This document shows positions 6,735 to 13,545 of a DNA stretch of 13,545 nucleotides, piece by piece. The position numbers and the translations under genes were made by a program. The first letter of the stretch is position 1. Each line of letters opens with the position of its first letter. Below the pieces are notes generated by a model. That model ran no database searches. It was not told where the DNA came from and saw only the letters and a program-made list of their open reading frames with translations. This stretch comes from Nitrospinae bacterium RIFCSPLOWO2_12_FULL_45_22 (GTDB taxonomy: Bacteria; 2-12-FULL-45-22). The stretch is from the NCBI GenBank assembly GCA_001803565.1, contig MHDQ01000217.1:1-13545 (forward strand). The letters run 5' to 3'.

Positions 6735-7130
6735 ATGCCGATTTATGAATATCTTTGCACTAATTGCCGCAGGTTATTTTCTAAACTCTGGCCCACTATT
6801 GCCGCAAGTCAAGGGGCGTGTTGCCCATACTGTAATAGCTATGATCTGAACCGTCTGATATCCCGGGTTTCATTGATCAAATCCGAAGAGAGTCGGTTAG
6901 AGGGCCTAGCTGATCCAAGTAAATTAGGAGACCTGGATGAAAGTGATCCGAGAAGCGTTGGTCGCTGGATGCGAAAAATGGGCCAGGAGATGGGAGAGGA
7001 GTTGGGGGATGAGTTTGGTGAGATGGTAAATAGACTGGAGGCGGGAGAAAGCCCGGAAGATATTGAAAGATCATTAGGGGAGCCCGCGGCGGATTACAAT
7101 TCAACTGATCTAACTGATCTATATGAATAA
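6735..7130 (+). CDS. FmdB-family zinc-ribbon protein
   Basis: 131 residues. MPIYEYLCTNC is the hallmark start of the FmdB/CxxC_CxxC_SSSS regulatory protein family. The zinc ribbon uses C8 and C11, and C30 and C33 (within CCPYC). The rest, about 50-131, is acidic, rich in Glu, Gly and Met (MGQEMGEELGDEFGEM), and probably helical. GGAGGG (6718-6723) lies 11 nt upstream, with a short ATG-GGA-TAA frame between it and the start. Its stop codon overlaps the start of the lipoprotein gene by 8 bp, so the two are probably co-translated. FmdB itself was named for a regulator of formamidase in Methylophilus; for relatives like this one the role is unknown. Confidence 0.85.
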   Translation: MPIYEYLCTNCRRLFSKLWPTIAASQGACCPYCNSYDLNRLISRVSLIKSEESRLEGLADPSKLGDLDESDPRSVGRWMRKMGQEMGEELGDEFGEMVNRLEAGESPEDIERSLGEPAADYNSTDLTDLYE

Positions 7131-7530
7131 GAAAAAATTTTTCCCTTTCATCCTTTTATTGGCTCTTTTGTTGCCGGGCCTGTTTCTGCTTAATTGCAGT
7201 AAAAAAGGCAAGCTATTGAAGTTCAGCGCCCAATATCAGTTGTATCCGCAGCACTGGCAGAAATATCGCCTTTTTATCGAAGAAGGGGAGCCAGATTATG
7301 TAGTTTATGCTTCTGACAGATATCAGGAGCGGTGGGTTTATATATGCCTTAATAAAATATATAACTTCCAGGAGCTGCCAGGTGATAAGAAAAACGACGA
7401 GGAAGAGCAACGCTTCAAGATAGCCTCCGAAGCCCTTAAGGGTTCTGAGCTAGAGAAAAAGCTCTCAGCCAAAGATAGAGAGCGGCTGAAAAACTGTATA
7501 GAAAAGAAAAAGGGACAGGAGCAACCTTAG
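7123..7530 (+). CDS. Small predicted lipoprotein or membrane-anchored protein, function unknown
   Basis: 135 residues. The N-terminus MNKKKFFPF followed by a Leu-rich core (10-23) and LLNC25 looks like a lipoprotein signal peptide, although Asn at the position before Cys25 is not canonical, so an uncleaved anchor is possible. The mature part is highly charged: QYQLYPQHWQKYRLFIEEGEPDYVVY, then a Lys/Glu-rich coiled-coil-like tail (about 90-135). The pattern of a short protein with a YASDRYQERWVYICL strand resembles no family I can name. ATG 7123 overlaps the stop of the FmdB gene (ATGAATAA), which implies translational coupling. The stop overlaps by 4 bp the stop of the convergent gene on the minus strand. 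Confidence 0.7.
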   Translation: MNKKKFFPFILLLALLLPGLFLLNCSKKGKLLKFSAQYQLYPQHWQKYRLFIEEGEPDYVVYASDRYQERWVYICLNKIYNFQELPGDKKNDEEEQRFKIASEALKGSELEKKLSAKDRERLKNCIEKKKGQEQP

Positions 7531-8366
7531 TCCTTCCAGAATATCTCCCCTATAGCTACTCCTATATCCCTTGGATCATTATTATTGTATCTAGCCTCTA
7601 ACGGACTCCAGGTTCGGTCCACCTTAAAAGTTAGTTTGAGGGCCTTTTTATCCCAGGACGGCAATTTATACTCCAATACTTCCCACCAGCCACCCTTTTT
7701 CAATACAACTGTATCCCACAATTTATCATCCATAAAGACTTCCACCTTTACCGGGTTTCTCCCCATATGGGGGTGGACGGCCTGGATAGGGATGGATAAT
7801 ACGGTTCCTTTAACTGCTAGCATGATGGAGGCTTGTTTCCGGGTCCACCGGAAGGAGGTGCCGTTATCTCCCATCTCCTGGTCATAAAATCCTACCCTAG
7901 AGCCGATCTCCCACCCTTTCCAGGAAAAAGGCCCTACCGCTGCCCCTAAGTCCCGATCGTCATTACTACCTATGGTTTCCAGGGGGTTCCAGGTGCGGTT
8001 GACTTTGAACCTCAGTTCTACAGATTTCTTCTTGGGATCAGGAATAAGATAGTCAAAGCTCTGCCATTTACGGTGCCGTAAAACTATCTCCTCTATGAAC
8101 TGCCCATCTATAGAGAGCTTTACTTTGACAGGTTTTTGCGCGATATCTGGGTTAGCGGCTGAGACAGGTATAGTTATCACCGGCCCTTCAACGGGTATCC
8201 TTACTGAGGCCGCATTCTTAGTCCAGCGATACCGAAATTTTGGCCCTAGCTTCTCCCATTGATACCAACCCTCTCCGCCACGATAATGAAGGATAAGATA
8301 GCCCCCTAATAACAAAAAGATAATGAGATAATAATACCAGTAGGTTCTTTTGCTATTATTGCTCAT
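7527..8366 (-). CDS. Membrane-anchored protein with two tandem copies of a beta-rich domain
   Basis: 279 residues. One N-terminal membrane helix (about 9-27) is followed by two homologous domains (about 30-151 and 156-279). They share matching blocks: YRWTKNAASVRIPV and FRWTRKQASIMLAV; NPDIAQKPVKVKLSIDG and HPHMGRNPVKVEVFMDD; VNRTWNPLE and VDRTWSPLE; DDRDLGAAVG and DPRDIGVAIG. The pattern suggests beta-sandwich modules acting on the periplasmic side. Similar modules, as I recall, sit at the C-terminus of membrane glycosyltransferase-like proteins, but I cannot confirm that here. ATG 8366 is preceded by GGGGGG and AGG at ribosome-binding distance. The gene is convergent with the lipoprotein gene, and the stop codons overlap at TTAG. 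Confidence 0.75.
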   Translation of the reverse strand: MSNNSKRTYWYYYLIIFLLLGGYLILHYRGGEGWYQWEKLGPKFRYRWTKNAASVRIPVEGPVITIPVSAANPDIAQKPVKVKLSIDGQFIEEIVLRHRKWQSFDYLIPDPKKKSVELRFKVNRTWNPLETIGSNDDRDLGAAVGPFSWKGWEIGSRVGFYDQEMGDNGTSFRWTRKQASIMLAVKGTVLSIPIQAVHPHMGRNPVKVEVFMDDKLWDTVVLKKGGWWEVLEYKLPSWDKKALKLTFKVDRTWSPLEARYNNNDPRDIGVAIGEIFWKD

Positions 8367-8659
8367 CCTAACCCCCCTTTTATTTTAATCTGGCCCCAAT
8401 CAAATACCATATTGTTAAAGATTTTGCAATTCATAGTTTTATGCGGGAATCCCTTCCGTCTCGGGTGAAGGAGCAGGCGGATATATCCGGTGAGTTTTCT
8501 CTAAATTTTTATCCTTGACAACCTGCCTTCGACCTGGAACAATTAACCCTGATGGCCTGGGGTAATTTCTTGCTATTGCCCCCATCTCGAAGCCGGCCCC
8601 GCTATCTCTACCTTGGTAGCCTAATTTTTTGTTGGACTAAGAACTAAGGGAGGTATGGT
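8367..8659. other. Divergent intergenic region between the duplicated-domain gene and the barrel gene
   Basis: 293 bp separate two divergently transcribed genes, so promoters for both should lie here. On the plus strand, TTGACA (8515-8520), a 17-nt spacer and AACAAT (8538-8543) form a moderate sigma70 match. No repeats or operators were recognised. Confidence 0.35.
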
Positions 8660-9610
8660 ATGGCAATTAGGTCCCACCTACCTGTCCGTCCAGCAGGCGG
8701 GAAGGGAAAGTTAAGCAAATACGGATGGTATCGTACTTCTACCAGGCAAATTATATTTCTTTCCTGTATTGCTCTTCTACATCTAGCTAGCCCTCCAGTC
8801 AGTATAGGCTATTGGTGGGGCCTGAATTATATCCCTACTGCCGATACTTGGCCTTCCAATACCTTTTTCCCGCAGGCTTATGAAGGGGGGTATCTGAAGT
8901 ATAACTGGAAGGACCCCATCACTAATGAACGATATAAACTCTCTTTCTGGGAGACGGATACCCAATGGTATACCTTTTCTTTGGGTCTCCCCACCCTAAA
9001 GATTACTAAAGAATGGAAGATTGATTGGGATGTAGGGTTGAACTGGATCCAACCGGATAGTCCGTTTTATGATGAGGTTCAGTGGGATACCAAGATAAAG
9101 TTCTTAAGCGATGGGCAATTCCATATCCCTTATCTGCCTGCTATGGCCGTAGGGATTGGTTATCTCGGTGGGCGACTGGACCTGGATTTCTATGAGAAAT
9201 TTGATACCCAGGGAAGATATCATCATCCAAACGCTTCTTATCCAACCTTTTATCTGGTGGCCAGCAAGAATCTACCCATTCCTCACCTGGCCCCCCAAAT
9301 TACCCTAACCTATATGTGGAACAATTACGGGATCAATGAAGAGGATGTTTGGGGAATAGGAGGCTATGGCTGGATTTGGCCAGAAAAAGTCGGTTGGATG
9401 ATAGATTGGTATGGTGGCGACCTTGGCTATTATGGGTTAGGGCTTTTCTGGCAGCCTGTTTCCTTGATAGGGTTCACGGTCAGCTATTATTTCCCCAATA
9501 AGAGAGACTATCAATCCAGCAGATGGGGGGTAAGGATTGAGGATTTTAATGCTGAGCAACTATTTTTCGGATTTTGGCTAACCATTCCCCTAAAATTCCT
9601 CACCAGGTAA
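8660..9610 (+). CDS. Predicted outer-membrane beta-barrel protein, function unknown
   Basis: 316 residues. GGGAGG lies 6 nt before ATG 8660. The hydrophobic core of a signal peptide (IIFLSCIALLHLASPPVS, 31-48) sits behind an unusually long basic N-region of about 30 residues; no internal ATG offers a shorter start. The mature chain is very rich in Trp, Tyr and Gly, with alternating hydrophobic strands such as YSLGLPTLKI-like and LTYMWNNYGI segments and paired turns, as in transmembrane beta-barrels. The end, FGFWLTIPLKFLTR, is barrel-like but does not finish in Phe. No named family is recognised. It follows the divergent duplicated-domain gene, and a strong promoter for the next gene starts 102 bp after its stop. 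Confidence 0.65.
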   Translation: MAIRSHLPVRPAGGKGKLSKYGWYRTSTRQIIFLSCIALLHLASPPVSIGYWWGLNYIPTADTWPSNTFFPQAYEGGYLKYNWKDPITNERYKLSFWETDTQWYTFSLGLPTLKITKEWKIDWDVGLNWIQPDSPFYDEVQWDTKIKFLSDGQFHIPYLPAMAVGIGYLGGRLDLDFYEKFDTQGRYHHPNASYPTFYLVASKNLPIPHLAPQITLTYMWNNYGINEEDVWGIGGYGWIWPEKVGWMIDWYGGDLGYYGLGLFWQPVSLIGFTVSYYFPNKRDYQSSRWGVRIEDFNAEQLFFGFWLTIPLKFLTR

Positions 9611-9654
9611 ATCTTGTAACAGCCTAGCCATCTAAAGTTATCTAAAGATTTACC
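9606..9654. repeat. 10-bp perfect inverted repeat around the barrel gene's stop codon
   Basis: GGTAAATCTT (9606-9615, containing the stop TAA) is the exact reverse complement of AAGATTTACC (9645-9654). The 29-nt loop holds the direct repeat TCTAAAG at 9631 and 9641. It may act as a weak transcript-end hairpin; there is no T-run after it. A second short hairpin, ACCGATC/GATCGGT, lies at 9665-9688. Confidence 0.45.
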
Positions 9655-9711
9655 CCGGATACTCACCGATCAAGGGCCAGGGATCGGTCGTCAGGTGGAG
9701 AAAAAATTTTC

Positions 9712-9740
9712 TTGACAGGATATAAGGTAATGGATAAAAT
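9712..9740 (+). promoter_or_regulatory. Near-consensus sigma70 promoter of the MetE-type gene
   Basis: TTGACA (9712-9717), exactly 17 nt, then TAAAAT (9735-9740), a 6/6 and 5/6 match to consensus. The expected transcription start is near 9747, about 58 bp before the start codon. Confidence 0.7.
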
Positions 9741-9752
9741 GGAGAAATAAAC

Positions 9753-9770
9753 TAACTAACCAGTCAGTCA
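9753..9770. promoter_or_regulatory. TetR-like operator candidate just downstream of the promoter
   Basis: TAACTAAC-CA-GTCAGTCA is an imperfect 18-bp palindrome (each half fits TRACTRAC, with two mismatches between halves). Each half is itself a doubled tetramer. It lies 13-30 bp after the -10 box, where a bound repressor would block transcription. A TetR-family regulator is encoded about 2 kb downstream. Confidence 0.4.
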
Positions 9771-9804
9771 ATACCTTTACCCTTCTGGAAAGATAGACCG
9801 TACT

Positions 9805-10680
9805 ATGGCCATAGTAACTACGGTAGTAGGTAGTTATCCCGTTAAAGCATTAAAACCAGAAGAGGCTATCCAGCGTGCGGTTACTGACCAGATAGAGGCT
9901 GGGATAGATATAATCTCTGATGGGCAGGTAAGGGCTGACATGATTGGGATCTTTGCCCAGAAGATCCCGGGTTATGATTGCAGCGGTAAAGGGTATAAGG
10001 TTAAGTCTAAGATAGATATTCCTCCTGAACCTATAACCGTAGCCGATTATTATTATGCTAAATCGCTTGCTGGTGATACTAAGGTAAAAGGGATCCTTAC
10101 GGGACCTACTACCATGGCTATGGCTTCGTCACTGGCAGAAGGTGCCCCGTATCAGTCTATTACTGACCCGGCATTCATCATGGACCTGGCCGAGGTATTA
10201 GCTTACGAAGCCAGGGCATTGAGAGGTGCAGGTGCACAAATTATCCAGATTGATGAGCCCTTCTTCAGTATTGGGGCAGACCTGGAAGCTGGTTTTAAGG
10301 CCCTGGAGAGGGTGACAGGGGAAGCAGAGTTAGCTATTCTCCATGTATGTGGTGATGTACGTCCCATATTTCAGAAGCTACTGGATGCCCCGGTAGCTAT
10401 TCTCGATATTGAAGGGGCTAATCTAGCAGACTTACCCTGGGTAAATAGAGAGCTTTTACAAGATAAAGGGAAAAAGATTTCTTACGGCTGTATCAGCTCC
10501 AATACTGATGAAGTAGAGAGTCTGGAGATAGTGATAGACCGGATAAAATATGCCATAGAAAAGATAGGGAAAGAGAATCTCTGGCTATCGCCTGACTGCG
10601 GCCTGAGGCTCCGGACAAGGGAGGCGGCCCTAGAGAAGCTAAAACGTATGGTAAAGGCCGCCAGCTTGTTTGAAGCCTGA
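9805..10680 (+). CDS. Single-domain MetE-type methionine synthase (cobalamin-independent fold)
   Basis: 291 residues, corresponding to the catalytic C-terminal domain of MetE (Pfam Meth_synt_2) without the N-terminal domain. It is expected to transfer a methyl group to a thiol, most likely homocysteine to give methionine. All zinc ligands are present: H180 and C182 in LHVCGDV, E203 in DIEG, and C265 in SPDCGLR. VVGSYP (7-12), SDGQVR (38-43), GPTTM (100-104) and QIDEP (148-152) are also typical. Stand-alone core-MetE proteins in archaea and anaerobes include folate-independent methionine synthases that use methyl-corrinoid donors, so the methyl donor here is open. It sits behind a strong promoter and a TetR-like palindrome, and a SAM-dependent methyltransferase follows. 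The ribosome-binding site is weak (GGAAAG about 13 nt upstream). Confidence 0.85.
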   Translation: MAIVTTVVGSYPVKALKPEEAIQRAVTDQIEAGIDIISDGQVRADMIGIFAQKIPGYDCSGKGYKVKSKIDIPPEPITVADYYYAKSLAGDTKVKGILTGPTTMAMASSLAEGAPYQSITDPAFIMDLAEVLAYEARALRGAGAQIIQIDEPFFSIGADLEAGFKALERVTGEAELAILHVCGDVRPIFQKLLDAPVAILDIEGANLADLPWVNRELLQDKGKKISYGCISSNTDEVESLEIVIDRIKYAIEKIGKENLWLSPDCGLRLRTREAALEKLKRMVKAASLFEA

Positions 10681-10710
10681 GTAACAGACCTAATTTTCAT
10701 AGGATAAATA

Positions 10711-10883
10711 TTTGCCACAGAGACACAGAGGCACCGAGATAAACGAAATGACACACAAAGGGAAGCTAAAAGTGTAAAGTGCAAAGTGTAAAGCTAAGGA
10801 ATATTTCCTTAGTTTTGCACTTTTCGCTTTAAGCTTTACATTTAGTCTCTGTGCCTCTGTGCCTCTGTGCCTCTGTGGCTAAA
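10711..10883. repeat. Nested inverted repeat with 7-bp and 8-bp periodic units
   Basis: A 173-bp element. The outer arms are TTTGCCACAGAG... (from 10711) and ...CTCTGTGGCTAAA (to 10883). The right arm has four 8-bp units, GTCTCTGT then GCCTCTGT three times (10845-10876); the left arm has about three (ACAGAGAC, ACAGAGGC, ACCGAGAT). The inner arms carry 7-bp units (AAGTGTA, AAGTGCA, AAGTGTA at 10770-10790), opposed by TTTGCAC and TTTACA on the right. The centre is CTAAGGAA-TAT-TTCCTTAG (10794-10812). It lies between the MetE-type and methyltransferase genes and could end transcription or be a mobile palindromic repeat. Confidence 0.75.
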
Positions 10884-10939
10884 CAGTTACTATGGTTTTA
10901 ATTTAGCTAACCTGATTAAAATAAAAGGAGGAGGCAAGT

Positions 10940-11734
10940 ATGAAACAGGGCAAAGCAGCATCAGAAGTAAATGTAGGGGCATTATATACCGATATGTGCG
11001 GGTCGCAGATCTATGAGCTGATCTGGGGTGATAATATCCATCCTGGTGGTCTGGAGGAGACTAAAATCCTGGCCGAAAAGGCCGGCCTTAAAAAGGGGCA
11101 AAAAGTTTTGGATATCTGCAGTGGATTAGGTGGCCCGGCCCGGTATCTGGCCAGTACTTATGGCTGTGCCATGGTAGGTATAGATCTCCTGGAGACCCAT
11201 TATAATGAGGCTGTAAAAAGGACCAGAGAGGCTGGCTTAGAGCATCTGGTATCATTTCGCCTGGGCAATGCTATGGAACTACCTTTTGAAGCAGCCAGTT
11301 TTGATGCAGTTTGGGGACAGGATGCCTGGTGTCATGTACCAGATAAGGCAAAGTTAATAGCCGAAGCGGCACGGGTCTTAAAAAAAGACGGGATTATTGC
11401 CTTTACCGATCATTTAGAAACCGAAAAGATGACTGACGAGCTAAGGGGATTGATGCAGCCCCTGGCTATTCCTAACCTCCAAACCTTACCAGGCTATGTT
11501 GCCCTCCTGGCAAATAATGGTTTTACTATCCTTTCCCAGGAAGATATCGGCAAAGGGATGGGGGAGCAGTACCGTCAATCGAATATAATTTTAGAGAATA
11601 AATTCAAAGATGAGGTAATAAACCGCTATGGTCAGGAGATATACCAGGGTACGATTGATATGTTCCAGATGTTGGTAGATGCCGTAGAGCGAGGAATGGC
11701 CGGCCGGGGCAGATTTGTGGCAAAGAAAAAATAA
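10940..11734 (+). CDS. SAM-dependent methyltransferase, similar to sarcosine/dimethylglycine methyltransferases
   Basis: 264 residues, class I Rossmann methyltransferase. Motif I is VLDICSGLGGPARYL (56-70), followed by the acidic residue in GID82, GNAMELPF (109-116) and QDAWCHVPD (127-135). The GGPARYLA variant of motif I and the GQDAWCHV segment resemble glycine, sarcosine and dimethylglycine N-methyltransferases and related small-molecule enzymes. The N-terminal VGALYTDMCGSQIYELIWG segment is also of that type. The substrate is not determined. AGGAGGAGG (10926-10934) lies 5 nt before the ATG, a very strong ribosome-binding site. A TetR regulator starts 16 bp after the stop, so the two form an operon. 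The SAM product of MetE-type methionine synthesis could feed this enzyme. Confidence 0.8.
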   Translation: MKQGKAASEVNVGALYTDMCGSQIYELIWGDNIHPGGLEETKILAEKAGLKKGQKVLDICSGLGGPARYLASTYGCAMVGIDLLETHYNEAVKRTREAGLEHLVSFRLGNAMELPFEAASFDAVWGQDAWCHVPDKAKLIAEAARVLKKDGIIAFTDHLETEKMTDELRGLMQPLAIPNLQTLPGYVALLANNGFTILSQEDIGKGMGEQYRQSNIILENKFKDEVINRYGQEIYQGTIDMFQMLVDAVERGMAGRGRFVAKKK

Positions 11735-11750
11735 GGCAGGGATAAATAAA

Positions 11751-12374
11751 ATGGAGAACCCTTTACCTTTACAAATAGAGGAAATACCCCTTACCGAGAA
11801 GAGGAAAAAGCAGATAATCGAGGCTACCTACCAGTGCATCCTGGAAAAGGGCTATAATGCCTGTACTATGCAGGATATAGCGGACAAGACTGAGGTCAGT
11901 AAGGGCATTATACATTACTACTTTGATACCAAAGAAAAGCTCCTTATCTCGGCTATGGAGAACCTGGTAAACCAATGGGATGCCCTGATCGCCGACAAAC
12001 TTAACGGTATAAAAGACCCAAAGCAAGCCCTCCGGGGTTTGCTGGATGTCTGCCTTGAGATTGCCCAGGATGGTGTATCTTATGAGATGCTGGTGAACTT
12101 CTGGAGCGAGATAAGTCAAAAGAAGGCATTTAGGGATGTGAATGCCCACTTTTATTCCCACTACCGAGAGATGATAGGGGATATTATAGAAGAGGGGATA
12201 AACCAGGGGCTCTTTAAGAAAGTGGATCCCCATCTCCTGGCTACTCTAATTATCAGTATTATTGATGGCTTATCTTTGCAATGGCTCTTTGAAAAAAAGG
12301 CCTTTGCCTTAGGCAAGGCAAAAAAGATGGCTGAGGATTTGATTCTTGCTCTTCTTCGAGATAAAAGTTCTTAG
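11751..12374 (+). CDS. TetR/AcrR-family transcriptional regulator
   Basis: 207 residues. The N-terminal DNA-binding domain is typical: RKKQIIEATYQCILEKGYNACTMQDIADKTEVSKGIIHYYFDTKEKLL, with the helix-turn-helix at about 40-59. The helical C-terminal ligand domain (70-205) contains LVNFWSEI and GLFKKVDPHLLATLIISIIDGLSLQWLFEKKAF, which resembles the BetI-type C-terminal domain (TetR_C_6). ATG 11751 is preferred over an upstream in-frame start at 11715 because GGCAGGG (11735-11741) precedes it and the family normally begins here. It is co-transcribed with the methyltransferase. Candidate targets are its own operon, the MetE-type gene (palindrome at 9753-9770) and the following FadL-like gene. 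The effector is unknown. Confidence 0.88.
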   Translation: MENPLPLQIEEIPLTEKRKKQIIEATYQCILEKGYNACTMQDIADKTEVSKGIIHYYFDTKEKLLISAMENLVNQWDALIADKLNGIKDPKQALRGLLDVCLEIAQDGVSYEMLVNFWSEISQKKAFRDVNAHFYSHYREMIGDIIEEGINQGLFKKVDPHLLATLIISIIDGLSLQWLFEKKAFALGKAKKMAEDLILALLRDKSS

Positions 12375-12425
12375 TGGTATAGTGGTGTTAGGTCTAGCAG
12401 CAGTTCATCGGAGAAAGGAGATAAT

Positions 12426-13545
12426 GTGGGGGCTAGTAAATGGGCAAGGGGATTCTTTTGCAGTATCTTGTTTTTGTTTTTAGGCATTAAGCAAGCAGGA
12501 GCCGGTGGCTATTATTTTTATGGGTTCGGAGATAGGGCTGCTTCTCTGGGATATTCCTTTATCGGCCTAGCTGATGATGCAACGGCCATTTACTGGAACC
12601 CGGCGGGCCTCACTCAGTTGCACCAGAAGCAGATAAGGGGGGGCTTCTGGCAGATGATCCAGTATAACTATAAGGATCGGAACCATGTCTCTAATACCAA
12701 TATCAATAGGCTGGCACAAGATATGGACCCCCGCCGTGGCGATTTCCTTACTGCTATATATCCAGAAGAGCCTAACTATTTTCGGGACGATGAGATGGGA
12801 ACCCCTTTAGCCTTGATGCAAGATATAGAAGCTGCCTGGCAGTGGAAGGGGTATCATTTTGGCGCCGGTTTTTATACCCCCTTAGGTACTGCCAGCAGTT
12901 GGCAGGATAGGAACCGACTCCCTTCTCAGTCATTAATAGATGGGAGACTTTGGGGTAACTTTTTTTTGGCAATAAATAATATCTCGGTAGCAAAGGAGAT
13001 ATTACCTGGACTCTCTATTGGTTCAGGATTTAACTTCTTGTGGGGCAAGATGGGGCAGGATGGCCATAAGGCCTTCCTCGACCCGGATAATCCCGGAAGA
13101 AATTATGGCTATGATTATGAGGCCAAGGGTTGGGGCTGGGGTGTAGAAGGGGTATTTGGTGTCCTCTATCAGATGTCTCCCCAGCTACAAGTAGGCGCTG
13201 TGTATCGTACTGGTGGAACCTTAAAATTTACGGGTGAGAATGAGGAGAGACATACCCTTTTACAGATAGCAGATAAGGCCGATTTTCGCTGGCGACTCCT
13301 CAATCCCCCTACCTGGGGTATTGGGATAGCCTTCCGACCTCACCCACGCCTCCTTATTGTGGCTGACTGGCAGCGCGAAGATTGGACCAGGGCTAGATAT
13401 AACTTCAATCAGCATAACCACCGGAGTTCAAGGTCTTTTCTGTTACAGGATATGGATATGGATTTGAATTGGCATGCTATAGACGATTTTCGGGTAGGAG
13501 TAGAATATAAGGTGGCAGAGAATTTTTTCTTGCGGGCGGGCCATG
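12426..13545 (+). CDS. FadL/OmpP1-family outer-membrane transporter, 3' end outside window
   Basis: The frame is open from GTG 12426 to the window edge, 373 codons without a stop. AGGAG (12416-12420) lies 5 nt before the GTG. The N-terminus MGASKWARGFFCSILFLFLGIKQAGAGG is a signal peptide, cleaved near residue 26. The mature start YYFYGFGDRAASLGYSFIGLADDATAIYWNPAGL (29-62) is the hallmark of FadL/OmpP1/TodX proteins, which import long-chain fatty acids or other hydrophobic compounds through the outer membrane. Barrel strands with GxGxNF, GVVY-like and GIGIAF segments follow, and AKGWGWGVEGVFGVLYQM is typical of the family. An ATG at 12424 is out of frame. It starts 51 bp after the TetR gene, which suggests co-transcription or control by that regulator. 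Confidence 0.85.
   Translation, partial: MGASKWARGFFCSILFLFLGIKQAGAGGYYFYGFGDRAASLGYSFIGLADDATAIYWNPAGLTQLHQKQIRGGFWQMIQYNYKDRNHVSNTNINRLAQDMDPRRGDFLTAIYPEEPNYFRDDEMGTPLALMQDIEAAWQWKGYHFGAGFYTPLGTASSWQDRNRLPSQSLIDGRLWGNFFLAINNISVAKEILPGLSIGSGFNFLWGKMGQDGHKAFLDPDNPGRNYGYDYEAKGWGWGVEGVFGVLYQMSPQLQVGAVYRTGGTLKFTGENEERHTLLQIADKADFRWRLLNPPTWGIGIAFRPHPRLLIVADWQREDWTRARYNFNQHNHRSSRSFLLQDMDMDLNWHAIDDFRVGVEYKVAENFFLRAGH

Noticed and set aside
10482-10784. 100-codon minus-strand open frame
   Set aside because: It starts inside the nested palindrome and runs antisense to the MetE-type gene; its N-terminal CVSFRLSRCLCVSV stretch is just translated repeat.
10711-10883. CRISPR array
   Set aside because: The repeated units are 7-8 bp, contiguous and arranged as an inverted repeat, with no spacers of constant length.
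11769-12233. 154-codon minus-strand open frame
   Set aside because: It is antisense to the TetR gene, whose helix-turn-helix is unambiguous; no ribosome-binding site or motif supports the antisense frame.

Overview
The window looks like chromosomal DNA of an uncultured diderm (Gram-negative-type) bacterium. It encodes a TonB-dependent outer-membrane receptor, a TonB protein, a FadL-like barrel, a second predicted barrel and a likely lipoprotein. Codon use and base composition look similar throughout, so there is no obvious recent island. I cannot assign a phylum from the sequence. The intergenic DNA is rich in short interspersed repeats: heptad repeats, CACAGAG-type repeats and a MITE-like element.

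Layout. Bases 1-2373 hold the 3' part of a FAD/NAD(P)H oxidoreductase with a C-terminal CxxC...CxxC tail, then a gene of unknown function, then a convergent minus-strand gene for an MTH1187-type thiamine-binding protein whose 3' end overlaps its neighbour by 11 bp. Bases 2374-2962 contain no gene. They hold a 204-bp element with perfect 12-bp terminal inverted repeats starting GTAA and a perfect 8-bp target duplication, an IS66-type signature. Bases 2963-6601 form a probable copper-acquisition cluster: a secreted Cys/His-rich protein, an OprC/NosA-type receptor that keeps both halves of the CxxxM...HxM copper site, and TonB. ExbB and ExbD are not in the window.

Bases 6735-7530 hold an FmdB-type zinc-ribbon protein gene overlapping a predicted lipoprotein gene. 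A minus-strand gene (7527-8366) encodes a membrane-anchored protein made of two copies of one beta-rich domain. A plus-strand gene (8660-9610) encodes a predicted beta-barrel.

Bases 9712-12374 hold a group linked to one-carbon chemistry. It contains a single-domain MetE-type methionine synthase behind a near-consensus sigma70 promoter and an imperfect TetR-like palindrome, a SAM-dependent methyltransferase resembling sarcosine/dimethylglycine methyltransferases, and a TetR-family regulator. A 173-bp nested inverted repeat separates the synthase from the methyltransferase. The window ends inside a FadL/OmpP1-family gene (12426 onward) that starts at GTG and has no stop before the edge.

Most notable points: the copper-receptor cluster with its Cys-rich partner, the complete MITE with target duplication, the operator-like palindrome at the MetE promoter, and the several palindromic repeat families between genes.
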